From: Dichotomocladium elegans
Lineage: Eukaryota; Mucoromycota; Mucoromycetes; Mucorales; Lichtheimiaceae
Reading direction: 5' to 3'
NCBI GenBank assembly: GCA_025716815.1
Contig: JAIXMN010000020.1
Span: 372,001-436,000 of the forward strand
Length of the DNA stretch: 64,000 nucleotides
Both the position numbers and the translations under genes were made by a program. Below are positions 19,331 through 31,848 of the stretch, one piece after another. The notes beneath the pieces were generated by a model. That model was given only the letters and a program-made list of their open reading frames with translations, had not been told where the DNA came from and did not search any database. The number at the start of each line of letters is the position of its first letter. Within the stretch, counting starts at the first letter, position 1.

Positions 19331-21349
19331 TTACGCCAGCAAAGTCTGAATGGTCTCGCCATGGACATGATAATTGTAATCTGCGAGTGCTGCCGCACGT
19401 TCACAGAAGGATTCCAGGTCATTCGCAAAAAAATCAAGTCCGTAGCTCTCTAGTGTTTCCCTGGCTGGCATAGATCTTTGATGGTTGAGGTAATGACTAA
19501 TTATAGATGCCAGTCTACGTTGAAGAAGAGAGAATAATGCATCTTGGCGATTCAATGTCTTGTCGACCATGACTCGGATAAGCTTGGAGCCTTCTGTGGT
19601 AGTGTTAGCAGGAACAAGAGTGCAACAGCGTTCGAGCTCGGCACACAAGTGATCCACTGTGGTTGTATCATTTTGAACCAGCAACTGTAGTCTAGTGATG
19701 AGCGCATCCTCTTTACCCTGCATGCCGAAGCTTTTGGCAAGCATGACAAGAGCTGCGACAGTCGTGATAGCGATACATCTTTTCTGGAAATGATGGATGC
19801 GAGCCGTATCAAGGACAAATATTTCGGGGATCGCTACTTCGTCTGTGCAGCCGGTCGTGACCAGGGATGCAAAGGCATTGTTGAAGCGTGTACGCGGATT
19901 TCCATGGATTGCGGCGGATTCGTGGCCTGCAGCAAGCCACGCGCGCGTATGCACGAGATTGCGCGAGTTGCGCTGGTGGTTCTTTTGGAATTGCTCTCGG
20001 CCGTATTGGACGGCAATGGGCAACAGGTGCGGCCGCAGCGAGGCTAATTGGATGTTCGCCAAATCGAGTAACATGTCCTGAAGGACGTCCATGACCCCCC
20101 ACAGCCGATCCGCAGTGGAATGTGAGCTGTACTGAATATTTCGGATCGCAGCGTCCCTAGCGGGAGCGCATGATATGGCCATTCGATCAAGCGCAAAATC
20201 GATTATGGCATCAAGGTCAAAGCTATTCGTATCAAGCTGTCGCCTGATCACGTCGAGATCAATTACGTCTGCAACCCATCGCTTCTCGGACAGCGGAACA
20301 ATTTGGTCTAGTTTCTATGTGGACAGCAAAATTGTTACATGAGGGATCTGAGTTGACCTATCTCAACTAAATACCTTGCGGAGGTCCGATAAGACTTCTA
20401 GAAGATTACTTTTGTCCATGTCTCGAACAAGCTGATTAAAGAAAGCCTTGGAAGCGGCAGTTGCGATACGACGTTCGAGGGACTCTTCTGGTGGTCGCGC
20501 GAGCCGAAACTCCGGATCAACCACAAGCTCATGCGCGAGCTGCTCGTTCGTCAATTTCTGGTGGTAGACCTGCTCCGTCATAAGCAGACGTTGAACGCAT
20601 TGTAGAGCGGTTTGCTGTCTCTCCTCATCAAGCTTCTTTTCATCATCGTAATCAGTTTCAGGTGGAGTGGGTATCTCGTGATGGGGTCTCATCTCTTTAG
20701 GTACAGCCCCACCTATGCTCTCAATCTTTTCCTGGACATCTTTGAGCTGTTCGTCCAGTAGCTGGAGCGTATCGCGCCGATCTAGGCTATTTTCGTGCAC
20801 GCAACTCTGACTGATCGAGCTCTTGAGGTGGAGCAGGCTGTGGTAATGTGCAACTGTGCTTTCCAATAACTTCTGTTGATCTTTTACTTTCCATTCTTCA
20901 AAAAGTCGTACGTAATACTTCCATAATGGTGTGATATCCTCCGAATATTCTGCCGGGTTGGTCACGAAAGATTCAAAGCCGTCTAGCAATTGCTTAGAAG
21001 CGGTGTGTATTTGCTATCGAATGTCATGGTTAGGAACTGAGGGAAGAGAGTGAGAGAGAGCGGAGGCGAAAACCTTGGCAAGATCTTCTTGTGTGTCTTG
21101 TAGGATGGCATTCTGGCATGTATATATAACATATGCTGATAAAAACATGCGCGCGCGTTGAAGTGGTCTTTTAGCTTTCTTAGTAAGAATTTGGTTGAGG
21201 ATGGCGGCAACAGAAGTGATAAGACTAGGTTGAGAAATCAGTCGAGCGAGCTGCTCAAAGTCGAGCCAAGTGGAGGGGTCTCGAACTACTGGAAGGCCGA
21301 AACTGAGAAAGCTTCGGACGGCTTGTTCGTGGGTTGCTTCAGAATTCAT
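19331..21349 (-). CDS. TCP11/SOK1-family protein
   Basis: About 632 residues in three exons (21074-21349, 20375-21013, 19331-20314), with introns GTTTTC...GATAG and GTATTT...CATAG. The T-complex 11 domain covers the second half, with LDLDVIRRQ-type helices, FALDRMAISCAPARDAAIRN and MLLDLANIQLASLRPHLL, all family hallmarks. The first half has acidic and Gln-rich coiled-coil stretches. The yeast relative Sok1 is a multicopy suppressor of protein kinase A loss, so a role in cAMP signalling is suggested by family only. The start is the only Met ahead of THEQAVRSFL. It is divergent from MPE1, sharing a 225-bp promoter. Confidence 0.85.
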
Positions 21350-21574
21350 AATAGAGAATAAAAGAAGAAACCTACTTGCTCTTTATCACATACAAATTAC
21401 TGCCCTTTCCCTGCGGCTGCAACAAACAAAAGTTTTATTTTTTGCGTTCGCGGAAATTCTCTCCCCAATCGGGCCGCAGAAAAATCACCCATCTTTGGGT
21501 GATAGGCCTTGTTTGTTTTACGCAAGTTTTTCTATCCCTATCCCTCTCACGCCCCCCGCACACCCCCGACTGCC

Positions 21575-23654
21575 ATGTCTGTAATTTACTACAAATTTAA
21601 AGCTGCAAAAGATTCAGACTATGATAAATACATCTTTGACGGACCTGGAGCCTATGTCTTTGATGTAAAGCGTGAGATTATACGAGCAAAGAAATTGGGC
21701 AAGGGCACGGACTTTGATCTTGCCGTTTATAACGCTCAAACGGATGAAGGTAATTATAAATGGTGCAATCTGATCTATAACACCTATGAATTTCCGTATT
21801 GAGCGCACACTTTTCTTTTTCCTCACCTATTGGTGTAACTTCTATGGCTTGTTTTGCTACTGGCAGAATACAAAGACGATAATTTCACAATTCCTCGTAA
21901 CACTTCTATCATTGTAAGACGATTGCCAGCATCAAGGCCTGGAAAGGGTACAGCCCAACGATATGTGTCAGGCGCAATGCATACAGATGGGAAAGCTTTG
22001 GGATCAAGTGGCATGGGTATGATGAAAGGTGGACTGCATGGACCGCCGCCGCCTGGTTCAGCAGCTGAGCGGTTCAGCAATGGCGGGCGGAATATGGTCT
22101 TAAATGCGCCACAATATCGACAACGTCAACAGCAACAACATCAACTATCACAGGAAACCCTTTCTACCACAGTGGAGCAAATGAACCCAACCGTTCTAGC
22201 CGCAGCTGCGGCTGCAGTAGCGGCAGCATCGTCCGGAGGTGGTCCAAGTGATGACTCAGAAGAAGCACGCATCCAGGCTATGTTTCAGCAAACGACAGAT
22301 CAATGGGGTGCTATGCAAGAAAAGCTTGCCGAGTAAGTGTGTCTGGTTTTCTTTCTCCTTCCTTATATTATACCAGTCAGATATAAGAATATGGGATGTG
22401 TATGTGGGTTTTGATGGGCAGCACGCGACATGGTTTTATTTTTCTGTCATACAGGCGCACAAGAAAAAGGTGGGGAGTGAAAGAAGAGAGAGAGAAAAGA
22501 AAAGAGAAAAATATATGCAAACTTGCGTCTTTTTTTCCACTCAACATCAGTTTACGTTTAATACCTTATATCATTGTGTTGCGCGAATGTAATGTGTTGC
22601 TATCACGACCTGACAATACAAGCAAGGGGGGCTATGAACACAAATTGCTTAAGCTATGACTGGCTTACCTTCTGCTTTTCCCATTTCTCACCATGCTTTC
22701 TTTCTTTGATTTGACAGACAACAATACATTCCCTATGCACGAGGAAACGATTATCGCCGCGGTCGAGGTGGAATGCATCATCAGCAACGGGACATAAGCG
22801 GCAATCATATGGGTGGCGGGAGCGGCATTGGCAGCAGCAGCAGTATGGGTACAGGCGAGGGCGGTGAAAATGGACAACAGCAACAAATGCAGCAACCTAT
22901 CCGCATTCCCCCACCGACATACGTATGCTATCGATGCGGCCAGAAAGGTACGGCGCTTGCAACGAGGTGGTTGTAGACTGCAAAAAAAAAAGAAAACTGC
23001 AGAAGCAGCTAAAAGAGATAGGATATTGATACAGGTCACTATATCAACCAATGCCCTACCAATGGCGATAAGGAGTTCGACAAGCATCCGAGGATAAAAC
23101 GTACGACGGGTATCCCGCGAAGTTTTCTCAAAGTTATTGAAGAGCCTAAGAACGCTGTCAAAGCTGGTACGGGCGGTTTAATGGTGACTCCCAAAGGCGA
23201 TCTCGTCGTAGCACAGGCAGACTCGTAAGCATACAACCATATATAAAATGGAGAGAGAAAAAGGTTCAAATCATGCTGAAAAAATACATTCAGATCAACA
23301 TGGGACAAGCACGTTGCTAAAAATGCAGCAGCCATGAATCTCGGATCGGCGACCGCAGGCGATTTGTTGGATCTATATGGCTCAATTCCTGTGCCTGACT
23401 ACTTACGCTGCCCCATATGCGAGGGTTTGTTCCGGGAAGCAACCATTACACCCTGCTGTGGCGCCACGTTTTGCGACGAGTGCATCCGCGGGCACATGCT
23501 TGATAACGATTTCTGCTGCCAGGATTGCAATACACAAATCAAATTAGGCTTAGATGGGCTGATTTCAAACATAGATGTGCGTGAGAGTGTAGACAACTAT
23601 GTGCGTGAGTATGTCCGACAAGAAAAGGAGTACAGCTTCGCGAATCAAAAATAA
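21575..23654 (+). CDS. MPE1: Cleavage and polyadenylation factor subunit Mpe1 (RBBP6-like)
   Basis: Subunit of the nuclear mRNA 3'-end processing complex (CPF/CPSF), with a RING E3-type fold. Domains in order: ubiquitin-like DWNN at the N-terminus (MSVIYYKFKAAKD...DFDLAVYNAQT), a linker rich in Gly, Gln and Ala, a CCHC zinc knuckle split by an intron (CYRCGQK then GHYINQC), then a RING finger (CPICEGLF...CCGATFCDECI...CCQDC). The domain order DWNN-knuckle-RING is diagnostic. Five exons with short introns; the first ends GATGAAG at 21749. It stops soon after the RING, so it lacks the long C-terminal tail of animal RBBP6, as in other fungi. Confidence 0.93.
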
Positions 23655-23724
23655 AATGCTCTCCACTGGGAGCGACATTATAAAGAAGTGATGGGAGGAA
23701 GTAGTAATAGTAGTGCTGCGTTAT

Positions 23725-24814
23725 TTACAGAGGTAACCCGATTCCAAATGTATTATCCCTAGACCACAATGTTGAACATACAGGACATTTTCGGTTCTCG
23801 TCGCTCGTATAGCCGAAAAGACCGTCCGCACAATGACGATGTATCCTAGTCTGACAGTCTTGCAGTTCGCAACGTTCGCCCATGGTGATCACTTCTAAAC
23901 ACACCTTGCAGCTCTTCATCATGTCAGGATACTGCTCTTTCAAATAAGTTTGGAGTTCGAGGATACAGCGGGGTGCCGCAATGTATGAGCTGCCGTCCGG
24001 CGAGGTATCTAGCCAGCCATCCTCCATCAGCCGATCCAGAAAGTCCTGTGCGTCCTTTTGCGAGATCGGAGGCTTCATCTTCGGGCCTAGGCGTAAAGCA
24101 GCCATTGTACCCACGCCAAATGCTTCATCGTCGGCCATGATCATCATCTCCAGCTAAAGAATAAAGCAATATGTATTCAATATCCGCGCCCTCCCACATG
24201 GCAACTTCTCTGATATCTAGGCAAGTTGCCCCAGCGACTTTTTTCTTTTTACCAGTTGTCGCAGATAGGTAATTTCGGCGGGTGTATAGTTGGTTGCCGT
24301 CTGCGCCACCTCGTCCTCTCGAGTGTTGACCTAGACACGCAAACGTTTACGGGAGAGAAGAGAGAATGCTGTCAGAGCAAGATAAACCGAAAGGCATGAT
24401 GCTGTTGTTACTTACAAGCGCAATAATAGGCGTGCCGTCAGCTTCCTTGCGCGATCGTCTCAGTGCAAGGTCGATCTCGTTGATCTCGCCATTAATTGTA
24501 GCCACAAACTCGTCAAAGTCGATTGCCTCCACTATATATGCATTCACCCATGTGGATCGATAGTTAGAGATGCTACTACTGGCTCCTGTACAAGCACGCA
24601 CGCGCCTGCTGACAAAACAAAGAAAAAGCAAGTAGTTACCGTCCGTGAGTTGGCAAATTTGGTAGTAAATCTGGATGGCTTCCTGTTCCTTCAGTATTCG
24701 ATTGGAGAGCATGCTCTGAAGAAATAACCGATGCGAGTCATTGTAGGATTCTGTTGCGATCATAGCCCCATTGTGATGAAGCTGTTGCGAAGACGATCTG
24801 GGATCGGAATTCAT
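23725..24814 (-). CDS. NSE1: Smc5/6 complex RING subunit Nse1
   Basis: Component of the Smc5/6 genome-maintenance complex, with winged-helix folds followed by a variant RING. Exon 1 begins MNSDPRSSS (an in-frame Met 14 codons upstream at 24856 is possible). It reads HRLFLQSMLSNRILKEQEA, the family's N-terminal signature, followed by exons ending in TPIIALV and then NYTPAEITYLRQLLEMMI. The last exon has winged-helix residues (AQDFLDRLMEDGWLD) and the C-terminal zinc-binding RING CKVCLEVI...CELQDCQTRIHRHC...KCPVC. Three introns are inferred. The length, about 300 residues, fits the family. Confidence 0.9.
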
Positions 24815-24856
24815 TTCCACTAAGGACGTGCAAGTGGGCAAAAAAAAGCGCCCCAC

Positions 24857-25235
24857 GTGAGCTGGGTTGCCTTGACTTAAACTTTCCTCTCCTCCCGCTC
24901 ACACTTACCCCCGTATCACATCTTAAAGCAGGCGCTAATTATCCATTTCTTTCTGGTTGAGGGAGGGAGAGAGAGAGACCTAATTGTAAGGAAATGTGCA
25001 AATGATACACAGATCCATGGCACGTTCGGTAAAAACATTCCGTCCGTTATTAAACAATTTCCTTCCTACAACCCCCCCCATTTGCGAAAATCAATGAAGT
25101 CCTCATGGTCCGATTTAGTAACTGCGGATATGAGCGAGAAATAGAGCAGAATGGCGTGTGCTGCAGTCTGATGTCGTACCACCATCAGGCTGCAAGCATG
25201 CATCATGTTAAGGAGTGGAAAGGGGAGGCCACCAC

Positions 25236-25274
<39 letters not shown>

Positions 25275-25525
25275 AGAATCCTGCTAATTGCTATAATTTA
25301 TTGTAATGAAATAGAGCAAAACACGGATGGTGGTTGCTAGAAGAAGGAGGAAGGTGAACGGAATAAGGAGAAATCGAACAAAGCGAGAGGGGAAGGAGAG
25401 GAAGGCAGATGGTATGTATGTAACAGATGATGTATTTTTTGGCATGTTTTTTTGAAAAAGTGAACGGAACAGAAGAAAGATTTGCGCCAGGCAAAAGCTA
25501 AGATGAATAAGGGAATCTTTTTTTT
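24857..25525. other. Intergenic, with (AAC)n microsatellite
   Basis: No supported gene. Contains a CCCCCC run near 25072, the trinucleotide repeat at 25237-25274 and purine-rich DNA downstream of the homeodomain gene. Confidence 0.5.
25237..25274 (+). repeat. (AAC)n microsatellite
   Basis: About 12 uninterrupted AAC units. A short frame through it would encode poly-Asn but has no other support as a gene. Confidence 0.9.
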
Positions 25526-27034
25526 TTACATCAAATGACCTAAAGGGCTTTCCTGGGTTGAGGCGAATGCAATACTTGGTGGTGGTGCTACTGCGCCTGT
25601 GGCAGTGATGGTAGACCAATCGTGCGGTGCATGCTGTTGATGCTGCTGCTGTTGCTGCTGCTGCTGCCAAGCCCAATCAACCATTGGTTTTGACAAGAAA
25701 GACTCCGCTGCCGCTGCTGCCGCTGCGGCGGCGGCGGCGTTCATCCAGCATGCTGCAGGCGAAGTTGATGTTGCCGAGAACGGTTCGGGGGTAGCTGAAG
25801 GCGATGAGGTGAAGCTTCTGGGTGGGCAGGAGGAATTGGATGTGAGATCCAGTGGAGGAGGGCTGTTATCCATGGTGCACTTTCCGAAAAGATCGGGTGC
25901 TATGCCAAAGAGCTGGAGAAGAGCTGGGCGGAGAGACATGCCCTGAAGCACATGAATGGATTGGAACGAAGCTTGCTTGTTCTCAGAAAAGTCGCCACAC
26001 CTTATCCATTCGTGATCAAGGCCGTTGCGCCACATGCTGAAGGTCACATCTCCAGGATGATACAGCTGGATAGCCAGTTGATCGACAACAACGACGGGTT
26101 CGTCGGTCACATCGCCCGTTGTCATTTCAGAGGATAGAACAAGTTGCTGAATCCCGTCAATATCGATAGATATGCGAAATTGGTGGCCGCCATCTTGAAT
26201 CTGCCAGATGAGCTGGCGGTTTTGAGCAAAGCATTCGAGATCCCATGATGGAGGATTGGTCATGGCTGAGGTAAAGCGAGACCAAGTGCCAATTCGAAGC
26301 GATGTAACGGGAAACGAAACGGTGTCGTGCTGATTGGCCATGCCTAATTGGTTGCACAAAGTCAGTTGGTTTGGAAGTTAAAAAATTACCATTGTATATC
26401 ATTTACCTTGTTTGGGCATCATTCTGTCCGGCATCCCCTCAGATACAGCCCTACTACCGACGGAAACGTCAAAATCGACATGCTTGTTGAGTTGTTCTGG
26501 CTTGGATGCCGATCGAGGTCGACGCTTCGTAGACGATGAGCAATTGCTGCTGCCGCTGTTGCTACTGTTACTGCTGCTGCTGCTGTTGTTGTGGAGCTCC
26601 TCAAAACGCTCAGGGGTCATCATTGTTCGAAACGTGGCTTGATAACGCTGGTGTGGCGTCCCCGTATTACAAGGAGGTTCGATCCATCCTGTACGCACAC
26701 TTGGCATCAGGCAAGGCACTTTGTTGCCATCCGCCCCTGACTTCCGGAATGATCCAGACATAGCGTCGAGTTTGCGGGCCTTGGCACGTCGGTTTTGAAA
26801 CCAAATCTGGATTGTGCGCTCCGTAACGCCAAGATCGCGCGCTAAACGAGCCCGGATCGCCGCATCGGGCAATGGGTTGGTCACAAAAGACTCCTGAAGA
26901 ACAGCTACTTGACTGGGCTTGAGATGCGTACGTTTGCGTGTGGGCATGGTGACCAGTGGTCCAGTCGGCGACGAACTGAGAGTGGGATACGCCATCGGAG
27001 AAAGTGTATCATTGTGTCGGTACTTGGTAAGCAT
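25526..27034 (-). CDS. Homeodomain transcription factor
   Basis: About 481 residues from two exons (26407-27034 and 25526-26343; intron GTAAAT...ATTAG). The homeodomain lies near residues 30-90: RKRTHLKPSQVAVLQESF, then the recognition helix TIQIWFQNRRAKARK. The second exon starts with MANQHDTVSFPVTSLRIGTW, a region seen in fungal Hoy1/Pho2-type homeobox proteins. The C-terminal half carries poly-Ala (11-12) and poly-Gln (about 8) tracts and Ser-rich runs, typical of activation regions. The chosen Met precedes LTKYRHNDTL; an in-frame Met 79 codons upstream would add an unlikely hydrophobic leader. It is nuclear by family; targets are unknown. Confidence 0.85.
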
Positions 27035-27295
27035 GGTTTTAGTAGTAGTGGTTCGTTGAGTGTGTTGCGTAAATGAGTTTGAATATATGAACAAAGAAAG
27101 ATGATGGCTTTGTAAGATGTGAACCAGCACAAGAATGGAAACGAAAGAAATTGGATAGAAAAAGTGGAGGAAGAATGAAGACAATAAGTTGCGAAGGATG
27201 TTGAATGAAAATGAAAAGGAAGAGCCCGTGTTTCTTTTATAGAGAGGATGATCGGATCCTATCTGATGCATGCCTATTTCTAGGGAGACTTTCCT

Positions 27296-27357
27296 TGTGT
27301 ACGTGTGCGTGTGCGTGTGCGTGTGCGTGTGCGCTTGCGTGTGCGTGTGCGTATGTG
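27296..27357 (+). repeat. (GTGTGC)n simple repeat
   Basis: Alternating purine-pyrimidine tract of about 60 bp with a GTGTGC hexamer core. Confidence 0.9.
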
Positions 27358-27501
27358 GGTATTTTGAGTGCCTGGTTACACTGCAAGTTGGACCATGCGG
27401 TCAGGGCGGCAGCAGCGTGCAGGTCATTCGACCAGTATACAAACAACTATTCGTACGTCAGTAGCTCTTGCCGATACCACGCACAAGCAGACACTTATGT
27501 C

Positions 27502-27577
27502 CACGCATATGCATACGCATACGCACACACACACACACGCACACACGCACACGCACACGCACACACATCCACACGTA
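27502..27577 (+). repeat. (CACACG/CA)n simple repeat
   Basis: About 75 bp of CA-rich repeat with CACACG hexamers, inverted with respect to the array 145 bp upstream. Confidence 0.9.
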
Positions 27578-27886
27578 CGTACACCACGTACACAGAGTCT
27601 TCCCCTTGGTATTGCCGGTCCAGACCGGACTTTCTAATCCGTTCCCTTGTTTGACATCTTCCAAAATCCGTCCATTTTTATCCCTGGATTGTTCTAATTT
27701 TAAAGACCAGCCAAGCAGACAGAACATTAAGTCCTCCACAATGGGAACCAGCTGAAACATCAGCGAACTAAATGACAAGGTCCGCTGGCTGCCCTTGGAG
27801 ATTATTTTTCATTAGTCAGGGAGGGAATGTTACTTCTTGACTTCTCTTTAACTCATTTGTTCGCTGATATAATTACTACCGACGAG

Positions 27887-30800
27887 ATGGCAAAGAAGTC
27901 TGTGCGCATAACAACTGATGATGAGAAGGGCTTAATGACAGGTAAACAGAGTACGATAAACACGCGTATAGCATTGTGTCTTACCCAATACCATATGCAG
28001 ACGCGGCGCCGATGTCCAGGGCGAGTAACGATGACATTATTGACATGCACGTCGACATGGAAGCTGCAACAGTTCGATCAGCGGGTTCGGAGTTGCGCCC
28101 AAAAAAATCCTTTCTCCATCGTGCGGCGATGCTGCAGAAGGACGATCAACACCATAACGAAAATGATAACGAAGCAAAAGACAAAGAAAAAAAGGATGGC
28201 GGTCGTGAGGATGATGATGACGACGAATTCGATTGGGACGATGATCCAGATCAACCTCGACCTCGACGCCGGAAGACAGCCCGCGAACGAATTCACTCCG
28301 TGATGCGAAGGCCCTGTTGCTGGAGCTATTTGAGTCCAGTCGTAAAGCACATTATCATTGGCCTCGTTGGCTCCTGTTTGTTCATCATTGCGGCTGTGTG
28401 CGTATATGCCTTTTTGCCCAAACCCACCGAGGAGGAGCGGTTGCAACCGGGATTTAAAAATGTCCGGAGCAATCTCCAGTGCTGGCTTTACTGGGCCGCT
28501 TTCCAATGGCACATTTTTTGGGTGGTGACCATGGCTCTCGAGGTGGCTCCTTCTATTGTGTCGCTGTGGACAAAGGTCTTCAAGGGCCGGAGGTCGGAGA
28601 AGGTCAAATCGTCAATGGAGGTGAGACGAGAGTCATGCGACGGGGGGAGCTTATTGTTTGTCGTTGCACAGCAGATCATCATCTCCTGTACGTACGTACA
28701 GTGAACTGACCATGGGCTTACGTCTACTACTAGTACTACCTAAATGTCAAACGATATTTGACACTCTTAATATTGGCGGCGTTTAATTGGGGCTCCTGGG
28801 CCTTCTTGGTAGATTATCCCTTTAATGTAAGTATGATCGGCAAACGACTAGGGAAAGAATTAAACAGGAAAAATTGAGGGAGAGAGGTAGAGAGTGAACT
28901 TTACTAACTATTTCATGTATAAGATAGTCCATCAAAGAACAGGGTTACTCGTCCGTCATCTTTAAGGCATTTGCATGCATCTTTGTTGCATGTTGCTTTC
29001 TCTTGCTTCAAAAGATTCTAGTGCAGTTGATTGGTAAAGCTATCCAATATGTCCGATTCTCTCCCTATTTTGTGATGAGCCTAATTGTACTTCTCTTCTT
29101 ATTGGATATCTTTATTTAGCAACACGCTTTCATCGCGAAGCATTCAGCGACCGTCTTGCTGAGAATAAGTATGCATTAAAGAGTAAGTGTGAACAGTTTT
29201 ATTAATTTGGGTTGGTCCAGACGGACCTCCAACGTCGTTGCTCACCGTTGCTATTTATGTCCAACTACCAGTTCTCGACACTTTAAGCAAGTCAGAAGCA
29301 CGGCGATCCCGTGGAGATCCAAACGGATCGCGCAACCGTCGGCCTAACAATAGGGGGTCTCCCGCTACCGACAACGAGGGCTACTATCCTCACGCCAGTG
29401 GCTATAGCACCGGTGTCGATCTCGCGTCAGATGGCGCATCCCATCAAAATAAAAACAACACGGCAGCGGAGCCCAAGCTGCTGAATCAATTTCAGAAACG
29501 GATCCAGAACATTGTGCTGACTGACCAGCCGCAGTTTGGATCCACCATAGAGCGAAACAAGGTCGACATCAACTCGACCGATTATGCAAAAAAGGTTGCC
29601 CGCAAACTTTTTTACTCACTAGCATACCCTCATGAACTCCCACCGATGCCTCCACTCTTTGGGCAAGGCGAGCATGAACTGGATGTGAAGAAATCGTTAG
29701 ATGTGAACCATTTTAAGCCCTACTTCCCGTCACAGGAAGAGGCAGAAAAGGCTTTTGCCGTATTTGACAAGGATGGCAATGGGAATCTGACAAGGCGTGA
29801 GTTCCGCGACACAGTGTTATACATCTACAAGGAACGCAAAGCACTTGCCCAATGCGTCCGTGATACCAGCCAGGCTCTCGGCAAGATTGATATGCTCCTG
29901 CTTGTTTTCAGCATCGTGATTGATCTTTTTATTTCTCTCGCCATTTTTCATGTGGATCTCTGGCATGCGCTGGTCCCCTTCGGCTCGTGCCTCGTGGCAC
30001 TTTCTTTCATTTTCGGAGACACTTGCAAGAATACGTTCGAGAACGTCATCTTCCTCTTTGTGACCGTAAGTCTATTTTTACCCACTGTCTTGTCGCACAG
30101 ATCAATTCATTTCTGTATTTTTGTTCTGTCAATACAGCACCCGTACGATGCAGGAGATTATCTATTGATTGAAAATCAATTTTTGCTAGTACAAAATATG
30201 GGCCTCATGGGAACCGTCTTTATGTATGTAAATCTCGCTTCGCAAAAAAAAGGGTATCTGAGCAATGTTCTTTCTCTGTAGTCGCGGCGATGGTCAGCTG
30301 GTCTATGCACCGACCACAGTACTGCGTACAAAGCTCATCGTGAACGTTCGGCGGTCGGGCGACATGGGTGAGACTATTGTTGTCAATGTTGATTTCCGCA
30401 CGCCCACAGACCGGCTCCAGCAACTGGGCACCAGGTTAACAGAATGGGTCCACGATCATTCTCGGGATTACGCGCCTGGATTTGACATGCGTGTGACAGA
30501 TATTGTGGATGTGAACCAAATCATTTTATCGCTATGGTTGCCGCACAAGGGCAACTGGCAGGACCTTGGCAAACGCTTCCAAAGGCGCACAAAGGTAAAA
30601 AGAAAGCGTTTGTTTTTCTGGTGTAACTATCCAAAATCTCACCTGTACAACCCTGGCCTGGTCGATCCAGTTTATGATTGCGCTCAAGAATATTTTGACG
30701 GAGCTCGACATCCGCTATGAATTGCCTGCACAACGCTTTACTCAATCGGCAGGCGACCAAACGTTCCTGCATTCCTCTTCCGCTGTCGACTCATATTCAC

Positions 30801-30895
30801 AGCCGCCCGCAACGGACCATAACTCGATCAGCCAATTGACGGTTCAGTCATTTGGGCAAGATTCCCAGACAAAAGATGCCTCAAGGCCATGGTAG
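27887..30895 (+). CDS. MscS-like mechanosensitive channel with EF hand (Msy type)
   Basis: Eukaryotic MscS homologue of the Msy1/Msy2 type, an ER-membrane channel that tunes calcium release on osmotic shock in fission yeast. About eight exons. The N-terminus is acidic (a DDDDDEFDWDDD run) and basic before the first membrane segments (HIIIGLVGSCLFIIAAVCVY; LLILAAFNWGSWAFLVDYPF; FKAFACIFVACCFLLLQKIL). An EF hand reads DKDGNGNLTRREF. The pore-lining MscS region follows with LVPFGSCLVALSFIFGDTCKN and the beta domain (HPYDAGDYLLIENQ, then GQLVYAPTTVL). The C-terminus ends QDSQTKDASRPW. The start is the ATG of MAKKSVRITT. Its promoter contains the simple-repeat arrays. Confidence 0.92.
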
Positions 30896-31848
30896 TTGAG
30901 GTATAAAGTTATAGATAAGAGCCACAAGGCAAAATGTATTATAGTTGTATGTATCATCCCCTTCGTGTTGAAATATAAATTCAATGTATTACATATTCAA
31001 GCGGTATAGCCTAGTGGGTCCAGGTCGAGTTTGTGTAATCATTCTATGCCTCCCTCCTTCTCCGTCTACCCCTTGATTGCTTATTCTCTGTACTTCTTTT
31101 CTGTTTCGAGCCTTTCTCTGGAGCAGCAAGATATGGCGTTGTGAGTGAGAAAACGGGAAGATACCGAGTTTCTGTATCAATGAATAGAAGGAAAGTGGAG
31201 AGCAGGACACGGTCTATATTAGGAGGATATGGGGAAATGCATGCTTATCCTGGTATTCTATTCAAAATACAAAAGAAAACAGTTGGGTGATAGAATAGTG
31301 GGGCCCATAGTCTGGGACCGTTCACATTGAGCTCTAGGTGACACACAGGTGCATCTCCAAATGAGTGGAGTGTAAAGCGGGCAAGTAACAGGCGGCAGCA
31401 GAAACAAATGAGGCAATCGACGTGTCCTCTTATTTTATTGTCCGCAAATAAAAGCTTATGGAGGACATCTCCATCAGCTGGATGAGAAGTAGCAAAGAAA
31501 GAAATGATGCTCCGAGAGCGGGCAAAGCGATTGTACAAGAACTCTTGCTGTATAGGTGAGAGGAAGGGGTGGGGGGAGGAGCAATCAGGAAGCTATTTTT
31601 ATACATCGAGCCATTCCTTTGTGCGCACGCCCTTTCTCTTTCACTTTCCTTCCTCTTCACTCCTTCCTTCTTCCACCTCGTTATATATCTTGGGCTGGCC
31701 CTCGTGCGTTCCAGATTGCCCTATATATTTATATTCGTCTTTCTTTGGTCTCCCCCTACCTCTCTTTTTTTCGCTATCCTATTCCTTCCTTCCTTGCTAA
31801 TAAGCAACCTTCCCTTCCTTTTCGTTCTTCCTTGATAAGCTCTTCATT
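30896..31848. other. Intergenic; pyrimidine-rich chitin synthase promoter
   Basis: No supported gene. The last 250 bp (about 31600-31848) is a long CT-rich tract on the plus strand, the usual look of strong fungal promoters and leaders. Confidence 0.5.

Larger units (their letters stand above)
27035..27886. other. Divergent promoter region with inverted dinucleotide arrays
   Basis: Separates the minus-strand homeodomain gene from the plus-strand MscS gene. It holds two simple-sequence arrays, (GTGTGC)n at 27296-27357 and (CACACG)n at 27502-27577, that are reverse complements of one another. Confidence 0.6.

Noticed and set aside
25105..25287. 60-codon ORF with poly-Asn
   Set aside because: Most of its coding-like content is the (AAC)n microsatellite; no start context or homology.
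27205..27654. Long frames through the CA/GT arrays
   Set aside because: They are products of simple repeats that stay open in several frames on both strands.
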